NCBI GenBank assembly: GCA_029212955.1
Contig: JARGOW010000168.1
Coordinates: 1-7,549, forward strand
DNA: 7,549 bases
DNA from: Planctomycetota bacterium
Lineage (GTDB): Bacteria; Planctomycetota; UBA1135; GCA-002686595
Direction of reading: 5' to 3'
Part shown: positions 1-6,404 of the stretch, one piece after another
Layout: each line of letters starts with the position of its first letter
Position numbering within the stretch: the stretch's first letter is position 1
Notes under the pieces: model-generated
Told to the model about the DNA's origin: nothing
The model's database searches: none
The model's input: the letters and a program-made list of their open reading frames with translations, nothing else
Position numbers and translations under genes: made by a program

Positions 1-137
1 GCACACATAGCACCTAGTTTCCCCAGAAAAGGTACCCACACGGCTCTAGATCTGACCCCAAGAGCATCTCCCTTTCGACTCTAGCTAAGATCGCGTCGGT
101 ACTTTTTCGGGAGAGATGCCGTACTATGAGTGCGACT

Positions 138-158
138 CGGTATCCCGCGGTATCCCGC
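138..158. repeat. Tandem 10-bp repeat in the leader of the FG-GAP gene
   Basis: CGGTATCCCG occurs twice head to tail (138-147 and 148-157), followed by one further C at 158. If translation starts at 221, this lies in the untranslated leader about 65 bases upstream. It could be a small slippage duplication or paired binding half-sites; nothing in the sequence decides between these. Confidence 0.6.
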
Positions 159-220
159 TAAGAATTGGGTTAGGATGTGCCCTATCTTTCCATTTCTCGC
201 TTCCCTCTTTCTTGAATCCA

Positions 221-1897
221 ATGCGACCCGGCTTTCTCTTCCCCCTCATTCTCTCCGCTTCAGTTTCCCTGGCCGGCTCCGCACTCGGCCAAAGCGTCCT
301 GCGCACCTACAACGGGGTGGATCTCGGCGGCGAAGATCATTTCGGAGCTTCGGTATGCGCGCTGGGTGATGTGGATTATGACGGGATCGCCGACTATGCC
401 ATCGGCGCACCTTCCTACCTGGGCGGTAGTGAAGTGCATGTGTATTCGGGCCAGTCCGGATTGGAGCTATACCAGGCATTCGGAGCGCAAGGGATCCTCC
501 CCATCGGTCGGCAGCTCACCAGCGTGGGTGACTTGAACAACGATGGTGCCGATGATTTTGCGGCCAGCGCCCGGGACTATGACCCTTGTAATTGCCCCCT
601 GGGAGTGAGAGTCTTTTCCGGTGTGGATGGAGCCCCCCTGTTCGATCTGTTCGGAGAAAACGACTACGACGATTTCAACAACGACCGCTTTGGCGAATCC
701 ATCGCTGGCATCGGGGATGCCAATGGGGATGGAACTCCGGATCTGGCCGTTTGCGCCCCCACCCAAGCCAACGTCAACGGATCCAAAGGCAAGGTCTTTG
801 TCTTCTCCGGAGTCAATGGTGCCCTGCTCTGGTCTGCGGAAGGCGATCTATCCAATACCTTCCTGGGTTTTGGCACGTTGCAACCCATGGGCGATTTGGA
901 TGGGGATGGCCGCGGGGATTTCGGAGTGACCTACAAGATGTGGGATTCCCTTTCGGGGGGCATCCAGATTGGCGGTTGGCGCGCGTTCTCAGGATTCGAT
1001 GGCTCCGTGATCAGTGACACTGCGGGCACCGCCGCCAGGACAATCGCATCGGTCGTGCCCCTGGGCTGGGACTCCGACGGGGATGGCCTGGAAGATTTGG
1101 CGGTGATTGGAATGGCCGCGCCCAATCAGCCCTATGTGGCCATCACCTCCATGGCAGATTTGCACACGCCCCTGCAGGAGCTCAACCTTCTCACTGGAGC
1201 GACTCCCTTGGTGGATTGCCAAACGGACCTGTCCGGGGACGGCGTTCCTGATCTGGTGATGCACTCCACTTCCACCGTAGAAGTTCGCTCCGGCACGGAC
1301 TTGCAACTGGTGCAATCTATCGAAGGGGTGATCAGTAACCTGCACGGTCCGAGTGTCGGCAGTGTGGCAGTGATCGAGGACGTGAACTCGGACGGGCGAT
1401 CGGACCTGTTGATAGGCTCGTTCCTGGGAGCCCCCCTTCACAACGGCCAGGCCAAGGTCGTGTCGGGCGGTGATCGCATCGGCACGGAATACTGTCACAG
1501 CGCCACCCAAAACAGCACCGGCCAGGTGGCTACCATTTGCGCCATAGGCTCCACGAACCTGACCAACGAATGGCTCAGCTTGCAGGCGAGTGATTTGCCG
1601 CCGGCCCAATTCGGCTATTTTCTGTCCTCCATGGACGCAGGCTTCACTCCCAACCCAGGCGGCAGCCTGGGCCACCTGTGCCTGACCGGCTCCATCGGCC
1701 GTTTCAACACGGCCAGCCAGGTGCAAATGTCCAGCGCCTCAGGCGAAGCCGCCCTGGAGGTGGACCTAGCCGCCATGCCCCAACCCACCGGCCCCGTTTC
1801 GGTCATGGCCGGCCAAACCTGGAATTTCCAAATGTGGTACCGGGACGTGGGCGGCAACTCCAACTTCACCAACGCGGTATCCACGGACTGGAACTAG
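221..1897 (+). CDS. Secreted seven-repeat FG-GAP (integrin-alpha-like) beta-propeller protein with planctomycete-type C-terminal domain
   Basis: Predicted exported protein of 558 residues; no enzymatic motif seen, so a surface or extracellular structural or binding role is inferred from the fold. From the Met at 221, residues 1-23 form a Sec signal peptide (hydrophobic FLFPLILSASVSLAG, then A-L-G before Gln24). The frame stays open to an ATG at 116, but that start adds 35 residues ahead of the signal, so 221 is preferred; neither ATG has a well-spaced Shine-Dalgarno. Seven calcium-loop motifs of the type D-x-[DNS]-x-D-G-x-x-D begin near residues 50, 104, 166, 225, 284, 336 and 387, spaced 51-62 residues, which fits a closed seven-bladed propeller (FG-GAP/VCBS families). 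Recurrent SG-x-x-G turns (SGQSG, SGVDG, SGVNG, SGFDG) lie between loops. Residues 424-558 form a separate C-terminal domain (YC, NSTG, QFGYF, LCLTG, IGRF, NFQMWYRD, SNFT) that recurs in the protein at 6574-7549. The fold is secure; the biological role is unknown. Confidence 0.88.
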   Translation: MRPGFLFPLILSASVSLAGSALGQSVLRTYNGVDLGGEDHFGASVCALGDVDYDGIADYAIGAPSYLGGSEVHVYSGQSGLELYQAFGAQGILPIGRQLTSVGDLNNDGADDFAASARDYDPCNCPLGVRVFSGVDGAPLFDLFGENDYDDFNNDRFGESIAGIGDANGDGTPDLAVCAPTQANVNGSKGKVFVFSGVNGALLWSAEGDLSNTFLGFGTLQPMGDLDGDGRGDFGVTYKMWDSLSGGIQIGGWRAFSGFDGSVISDTAGTAARTIASVVPLGWDSDGDGLEDLAVIGMAAPNQPYVAITSMADLHTPLQELNLLTGATPLVDCQTDLSGDGVPDLVMHSTSTVEVRSGTDLQLVQSIEGVISNLHGPSVGSVAVIEDVNSDGRSDLLIGSFLGAPLHNGQAKVVSGGDRIGTEYCHSATQNSTGQVATICAIGSTNLTNEWLSLQASDLPPAQFGYFLSSMDAGFTPNPGGSLGHLCLTGSIGRFNTASQVQMSSASGEAALEVDLAAMPQPTGPVSVMAGQTWNFQMWYRDVGGNSNFTNAVSTDWN

Positions 1898-1904
1898 AGT
1901 CCGT
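1883..1904 (+). terminator. Hairpin spanning the stop codon of the FG-GAP gene
   Basis: ACGGACT (1883-1889) and AGTCCGT (1898-1904) form a perfect 7-bp stem. The 8-nt loop contains the TAG stop codon (1895-1897). It is followed by AAAA on the plus strand, not a T-tract, so it does not fit a classical intrinsic terminator. It may protect or define the mRNA 3' end, or be chance. The function is low confidence. Confidence 0.25.
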
Positions 1905-2064
1905 AAAACGGCGGGCATCCAGGAGGTATGGTGCCTGGTGTTCTCCGGCTCCATGTATGTGGTGGGATCATGCCTGGTACCGAACGTCCGGCGACCTTCT
2001 CGCAACCATCCCCCGGATCGCATGACACCGCCAAGGCGCCACTACCCCGATCCTCAACCCCATG

Positions 2065-2089
2065 GCCCCATGCAAAACAGCAATGGGGC
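2065..2089. terminator. Hairpin between convergent genes
   Basis: GCCCCAT (2065-2071) pairs perfectly with ATGGGGC (2083-2089). Two more G-C pairs are possible (2072-2073 with 2080-2081) past a bulged A, closing a loop of six bases. There is no T-tract on either strand, so termination is inferred only from its position between two convergent genes. Confidence 0.35.
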
Positions 2090-2135
2090 GCCGTCCGGAG
2101 TGGGTGGTACCGCACACCCTCCCACCACCGAAGCA

Positions 2136-2173
2136 GGCCCGTCCCTGCCGGCTGTACCGGGCAAGAACGGGCC
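2136..2173 (-). terminator. Two-part hairpin 40 bases downstream of the M16 peptidase stop
   Basis: The outer stem GGCCCGT (2136-2142) with ACGGGCC (2167-2173) is perfect. An inner stem TGCCGG (2146-2151) with CCGGGCA (2157-2163) has one bulged G and a five-base loop. Its closeness to the peptidase stop makes it the best candidate for that gene's transcript end. There is no clear T-tract after it on the minus strand, so it may act as a stability hairpin or a factor-assisted terminator rather than an intrinsic one. Confidence 0.4.
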
Positions 2174-2212
2174 CCCCGAAGGTCGGATGGTCTATGCCAC
2201 CCCCCTTGCTCC

Positions 2213-5029
2213 CTACTCCGCGGAAGTATCGCGTTTGTGCCAACCTTCGGCGGCTTTGCGCAGCTCTTCCATGGAGCGTTCCTGGTAGCGGTGGCGTTCA
2301 ATGCGGCCGTCCATTTGGATAGAGATGGTACGCGCGTCGTCGGATAGGTACTTTTTGGCCCAGGCGACCCAGCCTTCGCGGGTCAGGGCTTTGATGGCTT
2401 CGATTTGCTTTTCGCGGTCCTGGAAGTCGCCCTTGAAGGTGTCGGCCAGGGTCACGTTGCGGGCCAGTTCGGCACCGAAGGTGGTGCTCTTTTGGGTCAA
2501 GGCGGCCAGGGCCGATTGGCGGTTGGCTTCGAACTCCTCGTCGCTCAGATCGTCGAGTTCCACCACGAAGCGGGCCACGTTGGAAACGAAGCGGCCGCGC
2601 AGGGAGTCGGTGGAGACCACGCTCGACTGGGAGAAGGCGTACATCATGGGCAAGCCTTCGATCTCGGTGCCAAAGGCCTGCACGATGTAGCCCGTCTGCT
2701 GCAGGGTGCGCAGGTCCCCGTAGAATTGGGGCGGGAAGAGCTTGGCCAGAACGGCGACGGCAGCACGCTGCTCGCGGCCACCGGATTCACCCTGGATGAG
2801 CATCAACGCGGCGCTGTCCTGGGCATCCACCGAACGGCGGATAATCGTGTCTTGACCCTTGGCGAACTTGAGCACGCGGCCATCGTAGCGATCCTCGGCC
2901 GAAATGATGCTGCCGGGCCCGATGCCCGCCACCAGGGTGTCCACGGTTTGCCGCACACCCTCCTCGGTCATGTTGCCATAGACAAAGGCGCGCACGCGGA
3001 TCGAGTCGTGGACCCGGGAGAAGTAGTCCTGCAGGTCGGCAAAGGTCAGGGCGTCCAGGGCCTCAGCCTGCTGGCCCGGCGTGAAGTGGAACTCACGGAT
3101 GGCCTCGCGGAAGGTTTCGAAGGCCTGGTCCAGGGGCGAGGACTTGGGGTAGTTGGCCAGGGCCATGGAAAACTGCCCCTTGAGCACATTGAATTGGGCT
3201 TCATCGATGCGCACCTCTTTCAGGAAGGGCACGACGAAGTTGGCCAGGGCGGGCATCTTCTCGGAGAAGCCACCGGCGGTCAGGGTAATACCCAAACGCT
3301 CGCTGGAAATGCCCACGCTCACGCCCGCTTCATTGAGCGGGTAGCTGTGGGGATTCATGGCCAGCTGCACGGCGCTGGCGTAAAGTTGACCCAGAACGTA
3401 GTCCTTGGCCGACGCCGCGTTCTTGTCATTGAAGAGCGCCACTTCCATGGCCACCTTGGGCTGGTGGAACAGGGAGTCGTGGCGCAGCCAGACGTCGCCG
3501 TACTCGGCCTCGTACTTCCAGGGCTGGTCCGCATGCTTCGCTTCCACCAGCTCGAAGTTGCTAGGGATGAAAGGGTTGGTGGCGGGCACGTCCACTCCCG
3601 TGGCGGGCTTGGCGGCGCGGAAACGGGCCAGGTGTTCGGCGCCCAGGGGCGTGACCTTGTAGCCGGCGTTGTAATGGGGCTCCACCTGATCGGTTTCACG
3701 ATCCTTGGCGTACACCAGCACCATCACGTTCTCCGGGGTCAAGTGACCCAGCACCTTGCGCACGGAGTCCTGGTCGGGCTCGGGCAACAGGTAAATGGAG
3801 GACATCAGGTTCTCGTAGGGAACGCTGTGCATCATGGAGGCGCGCATGCGGGCCTCGGCCATGCCGGCATCGCGCTCGCGGAAGCGGAAGCCGATCTCCG
3901 ACATGCTCTGGCGTTCCTTGAGCAGGTACTCGGGGATCTCGGGCAGGCTGCGCAGGTGGTTGAGCATGCCGAAGGTGCGCTCCACGACCGTGTCCAGTTG
4001 GGCCATGCCCTCGGGGGTCAGGGTCAGGGTCAGGCTGAAGAAGCCCTGGCGGCCGATGCGTTGGGGCCCGGCGGACAGGGAAGTCGCCAGGCCGGCCTTC
4101 TTCAGTTCCTGTAGCAAGCTCTCGCTGCCCTCGTGGCCGATGATGCCGCCCAGAATGTTGCCCGGCTTTTGACGCCAATCAAAGGAGTCTTCGGGCAATT
4201 CAAAGCGCATCCAGAGCTGGTGCACATCGGTCAAGGACTTCACTTCGACCAGCTTGCCGCGCAGGTTTTCACCCTGCAGGGGCAAGTCCACGGCGAGCGG
4301 CTTCAAGTTGCGGTTGGGCACCTCGGTGAATTTCTCGCGGATCCACTTCTCCACCTGGTCGGCGGGATAGGGGGAAACCACGGCCAGGTTCATGAGGTTG
4401 GCCGAGTACTTGGCCTCGTAGAAGGCGCGCAACTCCGCGTTGCGCACGCCGGCCAGGGTGGTGCTGTTGCCCGTGGAGAATCCGCAGTGCGGATGCTCGG
4501 GGTTCAAGAGGGAACGCCACACCTGACGGGTGCGCCAGAACTCGTTCTCCAGGTTCTTGGAGTGCTCGGAGTCCACGGCGTTGAGCTCGCGGGCCGAGAG
4601 CGCGTCGGTCATCAGGGGGTCGATGAAGAAGCGTGAAAAGCGATCGAGCGCGCCCTCGAAGGCTTCATTGCGAACCTCGAAGTGATAGTTGGTTTCGTCC
4701 TCGGCCGTGTAGGCATTGGACGAACCATCGTTCTGGGCCAGGTAGTCCTTGTAGTCCTCCGGATCGGGATACTTGCCCGTGCCCAGGAACAGCATGTGCT
4801 CGAGCAGGTGGGCGAGGCCTTCCACCCCATCGTTGTCCATGGACCCCACGTTGACCGACAGGGCCGCCGCGCTGCGATCCAAACCCGGATCGGTCTCGAT
4901 CAGCACCTTGATGCCGTTCTCCAGTTGGAAGGTGTGGGTGGAAACACCATCGCCCCCGCCCGCTCCGGCCGAGGCCGCAAACAGCGTGGTGGAAACGGTG
5001 AGAAGAGAAGCTAGGGCCATTCGTCGCAT
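2213..5029 (-). CDS. Exported M16A zinc metallopeptidase (pitrilysin/insulysin type)
   Basis: Predicted periplasmic zinc endopeptidase that degrades peptides enclosed between its two halves. Numbered from the Met at 5029 (938 residues, close to E. coli pitrilysin), residues 1 to about 21 are a Sec signal peptide (MALASLLTVSTTLFAASA). The inverted zinc motif HLLEH is at 74-78 (His74, His78 ligands; Glu77 catalytic base), with the third ligand Glu155 in AVDSEH; the 77-residue spacing matches pitrilysin. Family signatures follow in order: IGHEGSESLL (297-306), NPFIPSNFEL (485-494), WLRHDSLFHQPK near 514-525, and LRTLQQTGYIV (773-783), whose Arg774 and Tyr781 correspond to the insulysin substrate-binding Arg/Tyr pair. 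All four half-domains appear present, without frameshift. The frame stays open upstream to 5149, but that 40-residue extension crosses a GC-rich hairpin and precedes the signal peptide, so 5029 is preferred. The natural substrate is unknown. Its 5' end faces the lipoprotein gene across 261 bases. Confidence 0.95.
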   Translation of the reverse strand: MRRMALASLLTVSTTLFAASAGAGGGDGVSTHTFQLENGIKVLIETDPGLDRSAAALSVNVGSMDNDGVEGLAHLLEHMLFLGTGKYPDPEDYKDYLAQNDGSSNAYTAEDETNYHFEVRNEAFEGALDRFSRFFIDPLMTDALSARELNAVDSEHSKNLENEFWRTRQVWRSLLNPEHPHCGFSTGNSTTLAGVRNAELRAFYEAKYSANLMNLAVVSPYPADQVEKWIREKFTEVPNRNLKPLAVDLPLQGENLRGKLVEVKSLTDVHQLWMRFELPEDSFDWRQKPGNILGGIIGHEGSESLLQELKKAGLATSLSAGPQRIGRQGFFSLTLTLTPEGMAQLDTVVERTFGMLNHLRSLPEIPEYLLKERQSMSEIGFRFRERDAGMAEARMRASMMHSVPYENLMSSIYLLPEPDQDSVRKVLGHLTPENVMVLVYAKDRETDQVEPHYNAGYKVTPLGAEHLARFRAAKPATGVDVPATNPFIPSNFELVEAKHADQPWKYEAEYGDVWLRHDSLFHQPKVAMEVALFNDKNAASAKDYVLGQLYASAVQLAMNPHSYPLNEAGVSVGISSERLGITLTAGGFSEKMPALANFVVPFLKEVRIDEAQFNVLKGQFSMALANYPKSSPLDQAFETFREAIREFHFTPGQQAEALDALTFADLQDYFSRVHDSIRVRAFVYGNMTEEGVRQTVDTLVAGIGPGSIISAEDRYDGRVLKFAKGQDTIIRRSVDAQDSAALMLIQGESGGREQRAAVAVLAKLFPPQFYGDLRTLQQTGYIVQAFGTEIEGLPMMYAFSQSSVVSTDSLRGRFVSNVARFVVELDDLSDEEFEANRQSALAALTQKSTTFGAELARNVTLADTFKGDFQDREKQIEAIKALTREGWVAWAKKYLSDDARTISIQMDGRIERHRYQERSMEELRKAAEGWHKRDTSAE

Positions 5030-5040
5030 GGGGATACTTT

Positions 5041-5063
5041 GGAGAATCACGGGGAGAATCACG
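5041..5063 (-). repeat. Tandem repeat just upstream of the M16 peptidase start
   Basis: The 11-mer GGAGAATCACG (plus strand) occurs at 5041-5051 and 5053-5063 with one G between, giving a 12-base period. On the coding strand this is CGTGATTCTCC twice, lying 12 to 34 bases before the ATG where the ribosome would load. No Shine-Dalgarno is visible there. It could be a repeated regulator or RNA-binding-protein site, or a simple duplication. Confidence 0.55.
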
Positions 5064-5067
5064 AAAA

Positions 5068-5090
5068 CGGGGCCCGGGTTCTGGGCCCCG
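5068..5090 (-). terminator. Intrinsic-terminator-like hairpin in the M16 peptidase leader
   Basis: CGGGGCCC (5068-5075) and GGGCCCCG (5083-5090) form a perfect 8-bp all-GC stem with a 7-base loop. Read on the minus strand, the stem is followed directly by TTTTCGT, the usual layout of an intrinsic terminator. It lies about 40 bases upstream of the peptidase ATG, and no minus-strand gene is visible upstream for it to terminate. It may be an attenuator in the leader, or a block on antisense transcription into the divergent region. Confidence 0.5.
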
Positions 5091-5157
5091 GGCATACATC
5101 CACGGTAGTGGGTTGTACATGCCATGACTAGATCTGGTGCCTCGTTCATTCGGTACG

Positions 5158-5205
5158 GCTTTCGTCAAAACCATCGACTTCCCGGTCGGCCTGGCTGACG
5201 AAAGC
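5158..5205. promoter_or_regulatory. Perfect 10-bp inverted repeat in the divergent control region
   Basis: GCTTTCGTCA (5158-5167) and TGACGAAAGC (5196-5205) are exact inverted copies separated by 28 bases. The spacer itself can pair (CCA 5171-5173 with TGG 5192-5194, and CGAC 5175-5178 with GTCG 5185-5188 around loop TTCCCG), so the element could be an elongated RNA hairpin. As DNA, the two arms could be operator half-sites. It sits between the divergent starts at 5029 and 5291 and could influence both genes. Confidence 0.5.
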
Positions 5206-5233
5206 GACAGGGATCAAGGCGCGCTCGACAGGT

Positions 5234-5262
5234 TTGTCATTCACCGGTCAACCCGCTAGGGT
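5234..5262 (+). promoter_or_regulatory. Possible housekeeping-sigma promoter for the lipoprotein gene
   Basis: TTGTCA (5234-5239) matches the -35 consensus at five of six positions. TAGGGT (5257-5262), after an optimal 17-base spacer, is a weak -10 with three of six matches. Transcription would begin near 5270, leaving a leader of about 20 bases before the ATG at 5291. Position and spacing are reasonable, but the -10 is poor and such matches occur by chance. Confidence 0.3.
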
Positions 5263-5290
5263 GGATAGCTCTGCATACCCAGTCATCACA

Positions 5291-6232
5291 ATGCGCTTTC
5301 TCATCATTCTAGTCGCCCTTTGCGGCTGTCAAGCCAGCGGACCACCACACTTGTACGATGGTCCAAAACGCACGCCATCGGAGACCGCCATCATTTCCTT
5401 GGTGCCCGACCTGGATGCCCCTCCCCTCGCGAAGGGAGCTTTCATCCCGACCCTCTCCAATTTTGTTGAGGCCAATGGATACCCTGTCAATGATGGAAAC
5501 CCCCTCGATGATTGGGACGTGGTGGTATTGCCCGGCAAACAAAGGTTGACCATCCAGGGACGCCACCACACCGGTCGCCCCCCCACGCTGGTTTCAAGCC
5601 TGCCCAAGCGGGAGCAAGACATCCTCAAGATCCTGCGGAAACAGATCCATTTCACGGCGGAGGCCGGGAAGCAGTACCACGTCATTGCCAGGCCCACAAA
5701 GAACCAGGCCATGTTTGAATACTACGTGCTTTGCGAAAAGGCCGAGTTGCCCGATGTGGTGTGTCACACGCTAGGCCGCACAGACAAACTGCCCGACCTC
5801 CAACTTGGCCCCGATTGGCTCCCCATACAAGGATGGGGAAACTGGAGTCGGCAATACCAGTCCTATGTTGGCATTGGAGAAAGGCCAATGAAATGGACCA
5901 AGAAAGTCATTCTGGCATCCAGCACGGATGCCGCTTTGAGCAGCGGGTTTTCCTTGGAGTCGGTCACAAAGACAACCGGAAGGGACATGTATTTGCAAAT
6001 GTCAGCGCCAGGCTCAAGGATCTACGACCTGCAGATTGGGGACGACCATTGGGTGACCAGATGGCGCAGTGCCTACAAGGATGGCAAGGGCCTCTGGGGA
6101 GTCACTGTTTACCGCGTGCATGGGCCAGACATTGTGATGTTGGCCTACGGCGGAATGGAGTCCAGCGATCCGGGGGTCTTGGACCAATGGACCCAGCGCT
6201 TCTTGGAGGCCAAGCTTCCCACTCCTCGGTAG
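5291..6232 (+). CDS. Predicted lipoprotein of unknown function
   Basis: Protein of 313 residues that I do not recognise by name. From the Met at 5291 it opens with a short lipoprotein signal: Arg2, hydrophobic FLIILVAL, then lipobox L-C-G-C with Cys13 as the lipidated residue and Gln14 at +2, which fits outer-membrane rather than inner-membrane retention by the proteobacterial rule. The open frame extends to a TTG at 5234, but that would bury the signal, so 5291 is preferred; no good Shine-Dalgarno is visible. Residues about 30-160 show a beta-rich pattern seen in small envelope lipoproteins: a PEGA-like strand (VVVLPGKQRL, 78-87) then IHFTAEAGKQYHVIA (119-133). Residues about 175-313 look like a second globular domain, rich in Trp and Tyr, with no motif I can name. 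No catalytic signature or internal membrane segment is visible. By eye its third codon positions use A/T more than the peptidase gene. It is transcribed divergently from the peptidase. Confidence 0.8.
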   Translation: MRFLIILVALCGCQASGPPHLYDGPKRTPSETAIISLVPDLDAPPLAKGAFIPTLSNFVEANGYPVNDGNPLDDWDVVVLPGKQRLTIQGRHHTGRPPTLVSSLPKREQDILKILRKQIHFTAEAGKQYHVIARPTKNQAMFEYYVLCEKAELPDVVCHTLGRTDKLPDLQLGPDWLPIQGWGNWSRQYQSYVGIGERPMKWTKKVILASSTDAALSSGFSLESVTKTTGRDMYLQMSAPGSRIYDLQIGDDHWVTRWRSAYKDGKGLWGVTVYRVHGPDIVMLAYGGMESSDPGVLDQWTQRFLEAKLPTPR

Positions 6233-6370
6233 CTCGAAAAGCCGGGCAGGGCGGTCAGAACGGGACCTACTTCCTACGCCTTAGCGCAGCGGGTCTATTC
6301 ACCTGCGCAAATGGCGACTTTGCAGTACGGGCCTCAAGCGAGAATGCAGCACCGCGGCCGAGCCCGTGCG

Positions 6371-6404
6371 CATGGGCGAACTTACGAAGCTGGGCGAGCC
6401 CATG
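6371..6404 (+). terminator. Weak terminator-like inverted repeat downstream of the lipoprotein gene
   Basis: CATGGGC (6371-6377) pairs perfectly with GCCCATG (6398-6404) across a 20-base loop. A competing pairing TGGGC/GCCCA exists at 6391-6402. The plus strand then turns T-rich (GCTTTGAGTT). It lies about 140 bases past the lipoprotein stop, so a role in ending that transcript is possible but weakly supported. Confidence 0.25.

Larger units (their letters stand above)
1898..2212. other. Convergent intergenic region, no gene seen
   Basis: These 315 bases separate the 3' ends of the FG-GAP gene (plus) and the M16 peptidase gene (minus). Several open frames cross it, but their translations are rich in Pro, Arg, Trp and Cys, show no domain and run into the peptidase gene on the wrong frame or strand. 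I see no RNA gene, insertion sequence or attachment site. The supportable content is the two hairpins listed separately (2065-2089 and 2136-2173), which fits a 3'-end processing or termination zone. Confidence 0.6.

Noticed and set aside
46..54. 9-mer CTAGATCTG upstream of the first gene, also found at 5128-5136 in the divergent region
   Set aside because: It contains a common six-base palindrome. Two copies without further flanking similarity are not enough to propose a shared site.
86..91. TAAGAT as a possible -10 element ahead of the first gene
   Set aside because: No acceptable -35 hexamer lies 16-18 bases upstream, and single hexamer matches are common.
1928..2347. Overlapping small open frames in and around the gap 1898-2212 on both strands
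   Set aside because: The products are rich in Pro, Arg, Trp and Cys without motif, overlap each other, and run into the peptidase gene in the wrong frame or strand.
2405..4114. Open frame of 569 codons on the plus strand, antisense to the M16 peptidase gene
   Set aside because: Its translation is dominated by Gly, His, Leu, Val and Gln with no domain. This is the usual mirror frame of a gene rich in G/C at third codon positions, and the minus-strand gene there is unmistakable.
5163..5168. TTGACG on the minus strand as a possible -35 for the peptidase gene
   Set aside because: The hexamers at 16-18 base spacing do not resemble a -10, and the match is part of the inverted repeat arm.
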